The notes below the pieces were generated by a model, which ran no database searches, was not told the DNA's origin, and saw only the letters and a program-made list of their open reading frames with translations. Made by a program: the position numbers and the translations under genes. A stretch of DNA of 64,000 bases from Boswellia sacra. Taxonomy: Eukaryota > Streptophyta > Magnoliopsida > Sapindales > Burseraceae. Where the stretch lies: the NCBI GenBank assembly GCA_013180625.2, contig SNVD02002412.1, positions 102,765 to 166,764 on the forward strand. The letters run 5' to 3'. Positions 48,714-59,848 of this stretch are shown one piece after another. Every line of letters begins with the position of its first letter. Position 1 is the first letter of the stretch.

Positions 48714-49593
48714 GGTTATTTATTTTTTTAGCCTTTGAGCTGATTGATTTTTTTTTTGCACATCTGCCTGCAGATCATTATGATATTAAAGTGCCTTTTT
48801 ATCTTATTCTCTTGAAACTAGCAGATAAATGTCCATCTGCTGCATTAGCAGGTTGATAATGTAACTGGTTGCACTTATCCTAATTTGATTTTAATTTTGA
48901 GATTCAAATCAACTGCAAATTATTTTATCTCTCATGTGTATTACTATTTTCTCCGGTGTTGGACTCATTGGCAGTCCTCTATAAAAGACCATCAATTTTA
49001 AGCCAAAGCAAGATGTTGTCAAGCAAGAAGTAGACCATAATGAGGATATAATACGAAGTGGTCTTCGGGCAGTTGCACCCTTGAATCGAATAAGATTTGC
49101 TTCTTTTTTCTTTTTTTTTCTTTTTTTCCATGTGGCACTTGTTTGTTCATATATTCAGAAAAATATAAACATCAACTTGTTGGTGGAGACAAAGTCTCCA
49201 ATAATAATGAAAGAAGGGAAGAAGTAATTGAAGAAATTTGAGGGAGAATTAAACTGAAATTGAGGGAGAACAATAACTTTTGTTCAAAAGAAGATTGATA
49301 ATTAATAATAATCAAGTCTTAGAAGTCAAAGAACTAGAGATACTTATTTATAGTGGCCATAAATTTATCTATTGCAAGAAAATATTTCATGTTAGGAAAT
49401 GAGAATCTAATCTCAACTGACTAGAAAATACAAAAAATATAATACTAATGAAAATAGAAAATTATTAATGAGGAAATTAAGCGCAATTTAAATTTCTCAA
49501 ATTTAGGAAGTTAAAATCTCTAAAAGTAAATAAAATCTTAAATTTTATTCCTAATTTCGACTATATTAGTCGGACTAGGCAAAAGACAATCTT
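48714..49593. other. intergenic, AT-rich, no gene seen
   Basis: No coding frame or element end is supported. The stretch 49,178-49,593 begins TGTTGGTGGAGAC and might be part of an older repeat interrupted by the MULE, but I could not confirm this. Confidence 0.5.
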
Positions 49594-49602
49594 AACTTAG
49601 AA
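49594..49602. repeat. left 9-bp target-site duplication of the MULE
   Basis: AACTTAGAA, identical to 58,389-58,397. Confidence 0.9.
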
Positions 49603-49712
49603 GGGAAAATTGAAAAAATGAACACAATTAAGGACCCTTGATGAAATTTGAACGCATCCTAAAAAATTTTTATGCCATAGACACTTTCTTGACAAAAAGA
49701 CTCAATTATCCT
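49603..49712 (+). repeat. left terminal inverted repeat of the MULE
   Basis: Pairs with 58,279-58,388. Shared blocks include ACCCTTGATGAAATTTGAAC and ACTTTCTTGACAAAAAGA. Confidence 0.9.
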
Positions 49713-50039
49713 TACCTTTATATAATTGAATTTAGAAAAAAAAAAGAAGTAAATGAAACAAAGAAATCAGTCACTCCTTCATACACATCACTGTCCAAAA
49801 CAATCTTCAACAACTGAAACTGAGTAACAAGGTAAGAAAAGCTTTCGTTATTCTCTCTCTAAATGGCTTGAAAATTTCAGTAGGTTGTAACCAATTTTGG
49901 TTATTTATTGTTTCGGTAACTGTCAAGCGCATGATGTAGCTTAAAATAGGAGATACGTATGTGAACTAAGGTTAGAGATAGTGCGATTTTTGTCAACATT
50001 TGCTGGAGTGAGAAAATCTGGTATCGCAGTCAACAGGGA

Positions 50040-50345
50040 AGATGAAGAGATTTTGTCGAGCTACATTGAGTGTCGAGGGGTTGTGTCGGATAGACACTCG
50101 ACATGTCGAATGGTCATGTCGAGTGTCTAGGGGTTGTGTCGAGTCTAGGATCGAGTGTCGTGATAGTGCATTGAGTGAAATGTCGAACATGACGAGTGTC
50201 GGATGTAAATTTCGTCGAGTTCGTGTGTCGAGTATATATGTGTCGCATTAGTCGAGCGTCGATCATCGTGCGTCGCGTGTCGAGATGGTTGTCAAGTGTC
50301 GAGTGTCAAGTTTTTTCGTCTAGTTTCGTCGAGCGTTTAGGCTGA
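50040..50345 (+). repeat. left subterminal array of GTCGAGTGTCGG motifs
   Basis: About 300 bp contains some 20 GTCGA or TCGAC cores, many as GTGTCGAGTGTC, in one dominant orientation, immediately before the transposase. The same motif dominates 57,220-57,910 at the other end. Such clustered subterminal motifs are candidate transposase-binding sites. Confidence 0.8.
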
Positions 50346-50422
50346 AATGTCATTTTTGTGCCTTTTTGTAAGCAATTTTGCAATGATTTTTTGTCCACGG
50401 ACTTATATGATATGTCTCTATC

Positions 50423-53180
50423 ATGCAGGATATGAAAACTTTACGCATACTTATTCTATACAATGGTTCTTGGACTATGCAAGAGAATGGTGGTTATTTA
50501 TACACCGGAGGGAGGGCGAAGCCATTGATAATTCGTAGATCTACTACTATAATGAGTTTGTTGACTGTATTAGTACTGAAATGGGTTGGGATCTTCGTAA
50601 GCATAACATAAGTTTAGAGGTTCAATTTTCTTTTAAGGGTCTTCCGCCCATGCCGACTCCTATTGAGACTGACAATGATGTTTGTTTCTTTATACAACAT
50701 TGTTTAGAGGACCAACAGTCATATACACCATTAATTGTCAAAGTTGAAGATAGGGAGAAGTGAAGACAGAGGTCAGGATCCGATGCAGTATGTCGGTGAC
50801 AAAGATCTTCTCATCCCTCTATGTTTCGCTCAACAAGTGGAAGCAACCAATTAAGTGAGTCCACTCCTGTTTGTGCACAACCACAATTGAATGATGACGT
50901 TGGTATTGAGTTTGAGCAGTATTCAGGGCATGCAAGGCATGAGTCAGATGGGATCTTAGTTGAAAATGAAGAAGGGGTGCCCATGTCAATGCCATCGAGA
51001 TTGGTATGTCATCTTGATAGCATTAGAGAGTTTGAGAGTTTAGGTAATATTGATGTTTGTAATGCTAGTGATGATGTTAATGATGACGATGGTCGTGATG
51101 AAGATTATGAAGATAATGATGATGGTAGTGATGATGTTAGTGAGCATGTTGACGATGACAATGATGATTGCAGTATTCGTACTGAGAATGATGTTGAGGG
51201 TTTGGATGATTTTATTGTTGATGGCCAGGATGTAGACGGTTCACATTTTGATAATGATGAACAGACGGAGATCTTGAATGATGTGAACCAGGATGTGCCG
51301 TTTACCGTTCCTTCTCTAATTCACTCCGCACCTACTCCTCCAGTATACGGACATGAGCAACATCCGGTGTCGAATAATGAGCCGAGAGTGGATGCAATCG
51401 TAGACATGAATAAGCTAATTTGGGGTGTGAGAATGACAGTCGTCGGGCTAACACATTTAGGTGGATGCCGCTTATTGTGCATTCATCATCCACAGATGGC
51501 GATGATGCTTCCTCGTTTGTAGTTGATGGGATTGAGGTTGGGGTTGGACAGATGTTTAACAGCAAAACGGAGCTTCGTGAGAAGTTATCGAATTTGGCAC
51601 TAAGACAGAACTTTCAATTCAAGGTGAGGAACTCGAATGCAATAAGGTTTGAGGTTGTCTGCCGTGCTAAATCTTGTAAATGGCATTTACGTGCCACAAA
51701 GGTAGCCGATTCACATTTCTTCCAAGTGAAAAAGTGTAAGAACCATCACACATGCTCCGGAGCCAGACTTTACCCAAATCGCAAACAGGCAACTGTACAT
51801 GTTATTGACAAACATATTAAGAGCAAATTTGTTGAGGCATCGAGAATATATCGTCCAAAGGATATTATGTCTGATGTTCAGGAGTCAATGGATGTTAATA
51901 TCACATAAAACAAGGCATGGAGGGCAAAGGAGGCAGCTTTGCAAGAACTTCACAGATCTCATGAGGAATCATTTACACTACTCCCTCAGTACATATACAT
52001 GATTAAGAAAGCAAACCCGAGGACCAAAACTTCCTTAGAAACCGATGACAACAACCATTTTAGATACTTTTTCATAAGTATAGGGGCCTCTATTGCTGGA
52101 TTTGCATCATCAATTAGGCTAGTTATCGCAAGTGATGGTTCTTTTTTGAAACGGAAATATAGAGGTACAATGTTTTTGGATTCTTGTATGGATGGAAATA
52201 AGCAAATATACCTCTTGGCATTTGGAGTTGGGCATTCTGAAAATGATGACTCCTTAACCTGGTTCATGAGACAGTTGCGTGATCATGTTGTACAAAATGT
52301 CCGCGATCTTGTTTTCATTTCTGACCGTCATTGGAGCATTGAACGAGCTATTATAGCAGTCTTCTCTCATGCACTGCATGGATTGTGCACTCATTATCTG
52401 AAGGGTAACTTGAAGGCAACTTTCAAGGACAAGACTTGGTTGGAAATATACCACCAAACTGTAAGGACATATCACTGTGCTGATTTTAACTATCATATAT
52501 GACAAATTGAATCGTATATGCCAGCAGTAGCAACTTATCTTCGAGAGATTGGAGTCAAGAAATGGGAACGTTCACAGTTTCATGGTGGACGGTATAACAT
52601 CATGACAACAAATATAGTTGAGTCGATCAACAGCTGCTTGCGACACCATCGATTCCTCCCGATGACATTGTTAGCAGATTATTATTGGGCCAACTTGCAT
52701 CAATAGTTCTATGAGCGTCGACAATTATTTGCTAACTCGGAATTACATCTCTCGCCGTGGGCTAACAAGTTGATGGAGGAGCGTTTAAAGGAGGGAGAAC
52801 GTATGAGGGTTAGTGGTATCTCTCTTACTATGTATGGGGTTAGAGGCAACGATCATGTTAGCATCTTTGACATGCACGCTCGTACATGCACTTGCCAGGT
52901 GTTTGATCTTAACCAGTTTTTGTGTGCACATGTATTAGCTGTTTGCAAACGTATGAATCTACTGACGTGCCACGATTATTGTGCCCATTGGTATATGACT
53001 GAAACATTATTACAAGCATATGCTGTGCCAGTTGTTCCTGTTGGAGTTAGTGAGGATTGGATGGTTCCTGAGGAGGTTCGCAGCAGAGTGGTTCTACCAC
53101 CAGTCATGAGGAGACCAGCCAGTCGTCCTCGGAAGAATCAAATCCCTTCCATCGGTGAGTCTAGCTCGTCTCGAACTTGA
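50423..53180 (+). pseudogene. MURA-like MULE transposase, decayed
   Basis: N-terminal domain KTLRILILYNGSWTMQENGG with a one-base frameshift near 50,540, then MGWDLRKHNISLEVQFSFKG and ETDNDVCFFIQHC. An acidic run follows (51,060-51,220), then a frameshift near 51,415. The MuDR DNA-binding domain reads FNSKTELREKLSNLALRQNF, CRAKSCKWHLRATK and KNHHTC. The MULE DDE domain reads IRLVIASDGSFLKRKYRGT (first Asp), LVFISDRHWSIERAI (second Asp) and HGLCTHYLKGNLK. The SWIM zinc finger reads CTCQVFDLNQFLCAHVLAVC at about 52,890-52,950. From 51,420 to 53,180 one frame continues, broken only by TAA 51,906, TGA 52,500 and TAG 52,704. Catalytic residues survive. Confidence 0.88.
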
Positions 53181-53674
53181 GATCGTTATGAAAGTTTCGG
53201 ACACAATCGTCAAACTTGCTGAAACCCAGTTCCACTTCATGACAGGGGATGATGTCTACCAAATGTATGCAAGGGATTTTTTTGTCTATGTTACATTCCA
53301 TAATCAATCACCACAAAAATATGAGATAATTTAAATTCAATAAATTTCAGCTTCATTTCACTTCTTTGAACGAGATGTGTTGGACTGACCATATTTATCT
53401 CTAATCATTTATTTTATTTCATACACAATTTAAGGGTAATTATGTTGGTAATTATATTGTGGCAATTTCTAATCTTAATCGTAAGGACTATTTAAAAAAA
53501 AAATACAGAAGCGACATCTCTATGACACTATACAAAAATGTGTAAATATCCACAAACTATATATCCACAAAATACGTAACTATACAAAATATATACACGA
53601 CACAAAATATATCATAGTTTCATGGCTGCAACCTGGGCAGGTCCTATGCCAGCCTAGACTCCCTCCTCCGACTA

Positions 53675-56600
53675 TCAAAGAACACGATACGCCCAAAGCT
53701 TTACCGCCATTCTTTGTCGGTGAACATCCTCCGTGAATGCCTTAATGGCTATCAGTGGAACAGCCCCTGCTAGGAACTCAATGTACCTCAAACAGTACAC
53801 ATCGCATGCTCCTCCCCCAGCCTCCTGCTGTGACACCTATGACGAATCCTCGATGCGCTTAATTTCGAATGGGGTTGCGAGGTAGTCAGGACGACCATAA
53901 ACAGCCATACGGGGTATCAACTCTGCCAGGCACCGGACTGTATGTTTAATTGTGTGGGTGGAATTGTTTGCCATAGCTGAGTCATATATGACTATGACAT
54001 GACGACTCAAATCCACCTCGGCTGCCACCCAGTGCTCGCCTCCGATGTTAATGAGGACATAAAGCTAAAAATGAAATTGAGAACATAAAAATCATTGACA
54101 ACATTTCAATTAAAACAGCACGTACTAACACATTAAATATTAATGTACTCACCCTGTCCACATCGAACCATGGTCGACCCGCGATAGGCAACTGCCCCAA
54201 GACATACTGGACCATGTCATCCTCGTCCATCCAGTCAATCTCGTCCAGTCTGTCTGAGTATCGTTCCCACATTGACTTCACTTTTAACTACAATTTCATG
54301 AGTACGGTTAGCACATCAAAGGAAGCAGAAATTAACCTACAACGAAATCACATGTTTAGCAAATATCTGCCTAGAAAGTGGTGTCCAGGAAAGCACACCT
54401 CTGGACACTAGATGCCCTCATCTTGCCAGCTCTGTGACGTAACACCCACATGTAGCTATCCATGTCCTGCATATAGTAATAGTACTCATTAAATAATGCA
54501 ATTGTATATTGCAATACTAGAGGAGACGACAAGGAAGGAAATAAACCTCAGATGCTAGCCACGATGAATTCTTCATCATCGTCGTGAAGAACTCACGATC
54601 AGTGGAGCAGACGCTAAAATCAATAAAACCTTGCACCCCCCCTTCCTTCCATTCCTTGAAGCTGACCTTATCAGCAGTTGGTAGGGGGGCAAATGGGTCA
54701 AATAGTAGAACCTGCGTCGACGGCTCCGTACGGGGTAGAATGTCTGCATCCTGTGTCGCGGTCTCGCCATGACGTACAGTGGGCTCCTCGGGGAGCGAAA
54801 CGAAGGCCGTGGGAGGAGGATCGACGGGGCGAACACTCGTGTCCATGGGTTCAGGTTCTGTTGGCTCCTGACCTTCACCGTCATTGCCCGAACCTCCATC
54901 CGATTCCTGACCTTCACCGTCATCGTCGGAACCTCCATCCAATTCCTGTATTAAGGCAAACCATAACGTCAGGTTAAGCAGGGTTACATCATGGAAAGCA
55001 CTAAATCCGTGTACTAACTCGTGCAACGTATCGTGTCAGCGTATTTAAAATGGCCACCCAGTAGAACAAGAACATTACGCAGACAAACTATCTCCCCCTG
55101 CATTTCCTTGTTCTCCCTCCGTAACATTAGCGTCTCCCTCTGTAACAGTGTCATCTACTCTCGGAGTCCTGCAAGCTCACGCAGAACTGTGCTCTCGAAC
55201 CCATCATGGATTGGCTGCACCTGTATAGTATTATTCATGATCAGCATGACAAACCAACCAACCAAAAATGTAAACGGATAAGTATACGAATCTAAATTCT
55301 CAATACTTACATTCGAGCTTAAAGGGACATCGTGTACAGGGGGAACCATCACGGTAGGTGGTTGCGCGACCCGACGGAGGAATCAAATCGTCTCCAAGAC
55401 CATAGCTGTCAAACCTGGTAGGCGCAGGACTGCTGGGGGAAAAGGCTCTGTCCATGTCTGCCCTTACATCAGGACTATCGACGGGACTATGTCTAGGGGG
55501 ATGAGTTTCGGAAGGATCCTCATGACCGTTTGTTGGATTTATAGAGGGGAAGCAGGCGACGGGGACCGTACACGTTCACCCGCAGGACTGGATGTGGCTT
55601 CGGTTGGCCCCACCTCAGGTATAATAGGGGAACTCTGACCAGTAGAAGGTAGAGCACCCGTAAGATCGGTTGTGTCTCTGGCTGGCCCCACGTCAGGTTG
55701 AGTAGGAGAACTCTAACCAGCAGGAGGTGGAGCTGATGGATGCTCTGTCGGAAATGGCTCAATCCTTTCATCGGGCATAAAAGGAGTATCCACAGATGTC
55801 GCCCAGGCTACATGTGCACCTCTCCGGATGCCAAGTACTTGATCAAGCCTATGATACCACTGTGTCCTCTGCTCCGCATCAGATGGCTCCAAAATGACGA
55901 GCGGATCAGCCTTTGTCAACAAATAATCCATCAAATTAAACAGTGATTCGATAAAATTAAACATTGATTCGCTGTGATCGGAAACAGGAAAAGTTTATTA
56001 GCCAGGGGAACCTTACATACCCGCCTCCTAACCAGCAGGATATCACGTTTGACGATGTCCTCCGACGGGGTCTTCTTTGTCTCCCACTTCAACAAGCGCG
56101 GTATCCTCCCTCCAAGTCCTTGCCCACTCACCCATATGTCTCGACAATGTAAGGCACAGCCTCGTACAACCAAACCTTAATAACATAAGGGTTATTTACT
56201 GACACTATGTATTTAAATTTGTGCACCAAAGAAAATAAAAAACATGTCAACACACTTGTTTTGCAGTATGTACCTAAATAGCGTAGGGGCACCCTTCTAA
56301 GTTATATCTCTCTACCTGGCCTGTCTTCGCTTCGGCTCGCTTCTTGTACTTTTCTAACCTCCCAGCCAAAGCGTTTTTCATTCCTTTAAGTGTCTTATCA
56401 AAAGACACCGATTCCCATGGATAATTGTTAAAATCATCTAGCGTGTTGAAAAAATTAAACCACACACGGGAGATAATTTGGCGTTGATCCTGTGCCGTGA
56501 AAAAATGCTCCAGCATGTAGTACAAGGCCAGCTTCACAACATCCTCGTCTGGCATACCTAAGACATTTAATTTGCTAAGTCTCGCATAGAATTCCTTGAG

Positions 56601-57135
56601 CTCCATGTCCTCGCCATCGAAGTACGTATCCAACAAATGGCACGGATTCAAGATAGTCGGTATTGGTGGCACTGTGGAAGCAAAGGTCAATCCGGTAACC
56701 AAACCAAACTCGTGGATAGGAAAACAAATCAATCTTCCTGCAAAGAAGGAAAAAAAATATATAAGATGCTAATAATGGTAACAAAAAAATAACTACAAAT
56801 ACCAGATGCTCAAAAAAGAAATTTTATTTTTTAACTGCATTGTAGTTCAAAATCATATTTTTACCTTCAATAAGGAACCACATCTCTTCATCGTAGCCCA
56901 CTGTGTTAACCTCCCACAGAAGCACATTGTGCACCAACTGAGATGGAAAAGACAGCTCCCGAATGTCTAGAAGAAATCCAAAACATGTATTACGAAACAT
57001 GTCTTGTTGCCTTGCACTAAAATGCGCGCGAATCCATTGTATACAGTCCAAACTTGCCAAGTTTGTGATCACCGCATGGTAGTGCTCATCATATGGTGTC
57101 TTCAAGGTGAAGGACAGTCCAAATTCACTTGCCAT
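53675..57135 (-). pseudogene. MULE-encoded DUF1985 and ULP1 (C48) cysteine protease gene, decayed
   Basis: Exon 57,135-56,867 starts MASEFGLSFTLKTPYDEHYH and carries DUF1985 (FGFLLDIRELSFPSQLVHNV, EEMWFLIEG). It splices to 56,739-56,274 (RLICFPIHEFGLVTGLTF, VLGMPDEDVVKLALYYMLEH). A frameshifted block at 56,174-56,030 reads VWLYEAVPYIVETY, then PRLLKWETKKTPSEDIVKRD. A low-complexity acidic linker lies at about 55,020-54,520. The protease begins MDSYMWVLRHRAGKM near 54,465. The catalytic His is in GGEHWVAAEVDL, the Asp in VIVIYDSAM, and Gln and Cys in SQQEAGGGACDVYCLRYIEF, stop at 53,675. A TAG at 53,837 breaks the catalytic frame. ULP1 proteases normally remove SUMO; the role in MULEs is unknown. 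Its 5' end meets the right subterminal array. Confidence 0.82.
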
Positions 57136-57219
57136 TTGCTTCAACCTACAAAAACAAAATCCGTTATAGTTATATATTATGCAAAAAGGCCAAAAAACAA
57201 GGCTAAAACAAGCAAACTG

Positions 57220-57910
57220 TCTAAATGCTCGATACACTCGACAAAGCTCGACAAAACTGTCGGATCCTCTAAACTCTTCGGATGATGTATCCGACACCCG
57301 AATCCAACACTCGACAAAATTGTTTTCACTTTCATCGGACCGGTCGAGTGTTAGATGAAAGTGAAAACAATTTTGTAGAGTGTCGGATACATCATCGAAG
57401 AGTTTCGAGATGTGTCGGATAGCCGACACTCGAGATGTCGGATGAAAGTGAAAACCATTTTGTCAATCTATAAACTCTTCAGATTTTGCATTCGACACAC
57501 GGCAAAATTGTTTTCACTTTCATCAGAGGAGTCGAGTGTCGGATGAAAGTGAAAACAATTTTGTCGAGTGTCGGATACATCATGGAAGAGTTTCAAGATG
57601 TGTCAGATAGACGACACTCGACATGTCGGATGAAAGTGTAAACCATTTTGTCGAGTGTTGGATGAAGAATCCGACACTGTAAACTCTTCGGATTTTGCAT
57701 TCGATACACGACAAAATTGTTCATCCGACACTCAACATGTCAGATGAAAGTGAAATCAATTTTGTCGAGTGTCGGATGCAAAATCTGACAATGTAAACTC
57801 TTCGGATGATGCATCCGACACTCGACAAAATTGTTTTCACTTTCATCCGATGGTCAAGTGTCGAATATCTGACACATCTTGACATATCCGACACTCGCCA
57901 TCGTCTATCT
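57220..57910. repeat. right subterminal array, palindromic ~190-bp units
   Basis: Core words GTCGAGTGTCGGATG, GATGAAAGTGAAAACAATTT and their complements alternate, so each unit can fold on itself. The landmark TTGTTTTCACTTTCATC recurs at about 57,318, 57,507 and 57,829. The spacing of the first two, near 190 bp, defines the long period. Copies of the GTCGAGTGTCGG core also occur at 50,040-50,345 and 2,660-2,970. Confidence 0.85.
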
Positions 57911-58278
57911 CATGACGAAACCAGTCGGTTTCCACAGTTTTCATACACATCAAACCACAAAAATCATGTAATAACACTAGATTTATCCCTAAAAACACAG
58001 AATAAGTTCAAAAATCTGACGGAAACTCAAATCCCTAATTAAAATTTCCAAAACTAAATCAAATCTAATGAAACAGAAAACAACCAAATAAATTACTAAA
58101 ACTACGAAAAAACCGACAAATAAACGTAACTCAGTGTCGATGGATGCTTCTGTCTGCGTCATCTTGCTTCTATGCTCAGCCGATGATCGTGTCGGTTTGC
58201 GTTTCGAGCGGTGTCGAAGGGTTTTGGTAATTTTTGTGTGAAGAGGAAAATAAGGTTTAGGAAAAAAATTGAATATAC

Positions 58279-58388
58279 AAGGGTATTTGAATCTTTTTGT
58301 CAAGAAAGTATCTATGGTATGAAAATTTTCAGGATGAGTTCAAATTTCATCAAGGGTCCCTAACTGTGTCCATTTTTTCAATTTTCCC
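58279..58388 (-). repeat. right terminal inverted repeat of the MULE
   Basis: Reverse complement of the left terminal repeat, with scattered substitutions and one single-base indel. It ends CAATTTTCCC. Confidence 0.9.
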
Positions 58389-58397
58389 AACTTAGAA
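58389..58397. repeat. right 9-bp target-site duplication of the MULE
   Basis: AACTTAGAA, identical to 49,594-49,602. Confidence 0.9.
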
Positions 58398-59588
58398 GCT
58401 TGAACACAGCATGAATGTCAACATAAGCCTGGTAGAATCTTGGAGGAAGAATTGATAGAAATATGGTATAATAGTTTTGACCAAAATATTCTTGAAGTTG
58501 TGTTTTTCTTTCTTCTCTATAAGAAAAAAATTGGATTGCTAGCCAAGTGTTTGGAGATCCAACAACACCCGTAATCAGTATCTCAGTAGTATGATTTTTC
58601 TGAGCCGTCTCAGATTTATATCTGTATGTATACTTCTCTTCATATTTTGCGTGTTGCGCTTGTGTAACCTATCTGATCCTACTTATTTTGTACCTATCTA
58701 GAAAAGTTGGAATCATGTTATAATTTTCTGTGGGGGGAAAAAACACTGCCACCCCCATTAGACACACTAATTAAGGAATAGCCCCTCCCCTTTAGATTTT
58801 TAGGAATAATTACGCCCCCAACATTAATGGAGTTAGTTAATTGAAAAAGAATTTCAGGTATAAAGGCCATATTATCCTTTGACCTCCGCTGATGCATCTG
58901 TTGATGCGCCACCAATCCACCACCATTGGTTAAACGTCAAAACAACTTTAAAAGCAGCACAACCAGTTTTCTTTAGACGAACATAAACCAGAAAAAAATA
59001 AAAAATAAAAAATATTTGCTTGTGCATTAAATTAGGGATTGACTTTGTTGTTATATTTGCAACAAAATAAACACATAAATATCACACCAAAATAAACAAT
59101 TAAATGTCCTAAAACTTTAAAAAATTACTATGCAAAAACTAAAAGAAAACTAGATGCAGGTAACACAGAAAGACAAAAAAAAATTGATAATATTTTTTTA
59201 AGTCCAAATATGTGAAATTGAAAAATGAGAATTTGGGAAATTGGATTTGGATTTTTTTTTTTACTATTATATCTGTTTGGATTTTCGATTATTAGATGTG
59301 GCTTGAAATGGAGATCGGAATGGCTTGGGTTGAAATTAGTTTGGAGAAAGGCTTGAGTGGAGGAGCTCGGTGTTGTAGGTGGAGGCTGCTTATGGTGGTC
59401 TTAGGTTGGTGTGGGATGAAGGATGAAAAGTTGATGGAGGATAGATGATGAATCAGTTGAGGTGTGATAGAGGAGGTGTTTCTCCATGGTGAGTAAGAGG
59501 TAAGTGGAGAAGCTTTTGAATCGGTGATAGAAGAAAAAAAGGGAGATAGGTAGGTTCTCAGAAATCTGGGCAAGGTACGGTGGACTTT
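58398..59588. other. spacer between the MULE and the copia element, no gene identified
   Basis: AT-rich. The stretch 58,732-58,920 is C/G-run rich on both strands (ACACTGCCACCCCCATTAG, GCCCCTCCCC, ACGCCCCCAAC) and may be an unrecognised repeat end. A 93-codon minus frame at 59,573-59,292 is Ser/Pro/His-rich, begins at TTG and resembles nothing I know. It abuts the LTR and could be the cut-off piece of a disrupted gene, but this is weak. Confidence 0.4.
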
Positions 59589-59797
59589 TGTTGAAAAGGG
59601 AGAGAAAAAACAGAGTTGTAATCTTGATTTTTTTTATTAACTGAATTGAATGAATGAATTACATACGTATGAGCTGTTATATATACATTGATAACAGAAT
59701 AACTACTTTATATGAGCTGGCACTACACCTCTAATACATTGACACCTGGCAGATGAAAATCACTCATTCCTAACTAACTTTTCTCTTAGCTTCAATA
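59589..59797 (-). repeat. copia 3' LTR (209 bp)
   Basis: On the minus strand the LTR starts TATTGAAGCTAAGAG directly after the purine tract GCTTGAGGGAAGG and ends CTCCCTTTTCAACA. The ends TATTGAA/TTCAACA form the expected short inverted repeat, with the canonical TG start mutated to TA. Internally ATATAAAGTAG and AATAAAAAAAATC could be promoter and poly(A) elements. The 5' LTR is outside the window, so length and age cannot be checked against it. Confidence 0.7.
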
Positions 59798-59848
59798 CCT
59801 TCCCTCAAGCTTAGCTGGAAATCTTTGATCAGCAACTTATCTATTGGC

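Larger units (their letters stand above)
49603..58388. mobile_element. complete Mutator-like element carrying a ULP1-protease gene (8,786 bp)
   Basis: The ends are inverted repeats of about 110 bp, beginning GGGAAAATTGAAAAAATG on both strands, roughly 88% identical over the first 73 bp by eye. A perfect 9-bp duplication AACTTAGAA flanks it, the length expected for Mutator. Inside are a MURA-type transposase on plus (50,423-53,180) and a DUF1985/ULP1-type gene on minus (53,675-57,135), placed tail to tail. Two subterminal arrays of GTCGAGTGTCGG-type words flank the genes. MULEs with ULP1-like genes are known in plants (Kaonashi elements of Arabidopsis and relatives in melon and rice). Both genes are decayed, so this copy is not autonomous now. 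Confidence 0.93.

Noticed and set aside
51050..51235. 61-codon Met-rich frame
   Set aside because: It is a shadow of the acidic Asp-rich stretch in the MULE transposase, read in another frame.
50040..57910. CRISPR-like array from regularly repeated GTCGAGTGTCGG words
   Set aside because: Plant nuclear DNA; the spacing is irregular and the motif is a transposon subterminal repeat.
49178..58563. A possible LTR (TGTTGG...CCAACA) interrupted by the MULE, made of 49,178-49,602 and 58,398-58,563
   Set aside because: The ends look LTR-like but no primer-binding site, second LTR or retroelement protein belongs to it, and the short ends could be chance.
59292..59573. 93-codon Ser/Pro-rich minus frame next to the LTR
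   Set aside because: Starts at TTG, lacks a recognisable domain and runs into the LTR; kept only as a note in the spacer entry.
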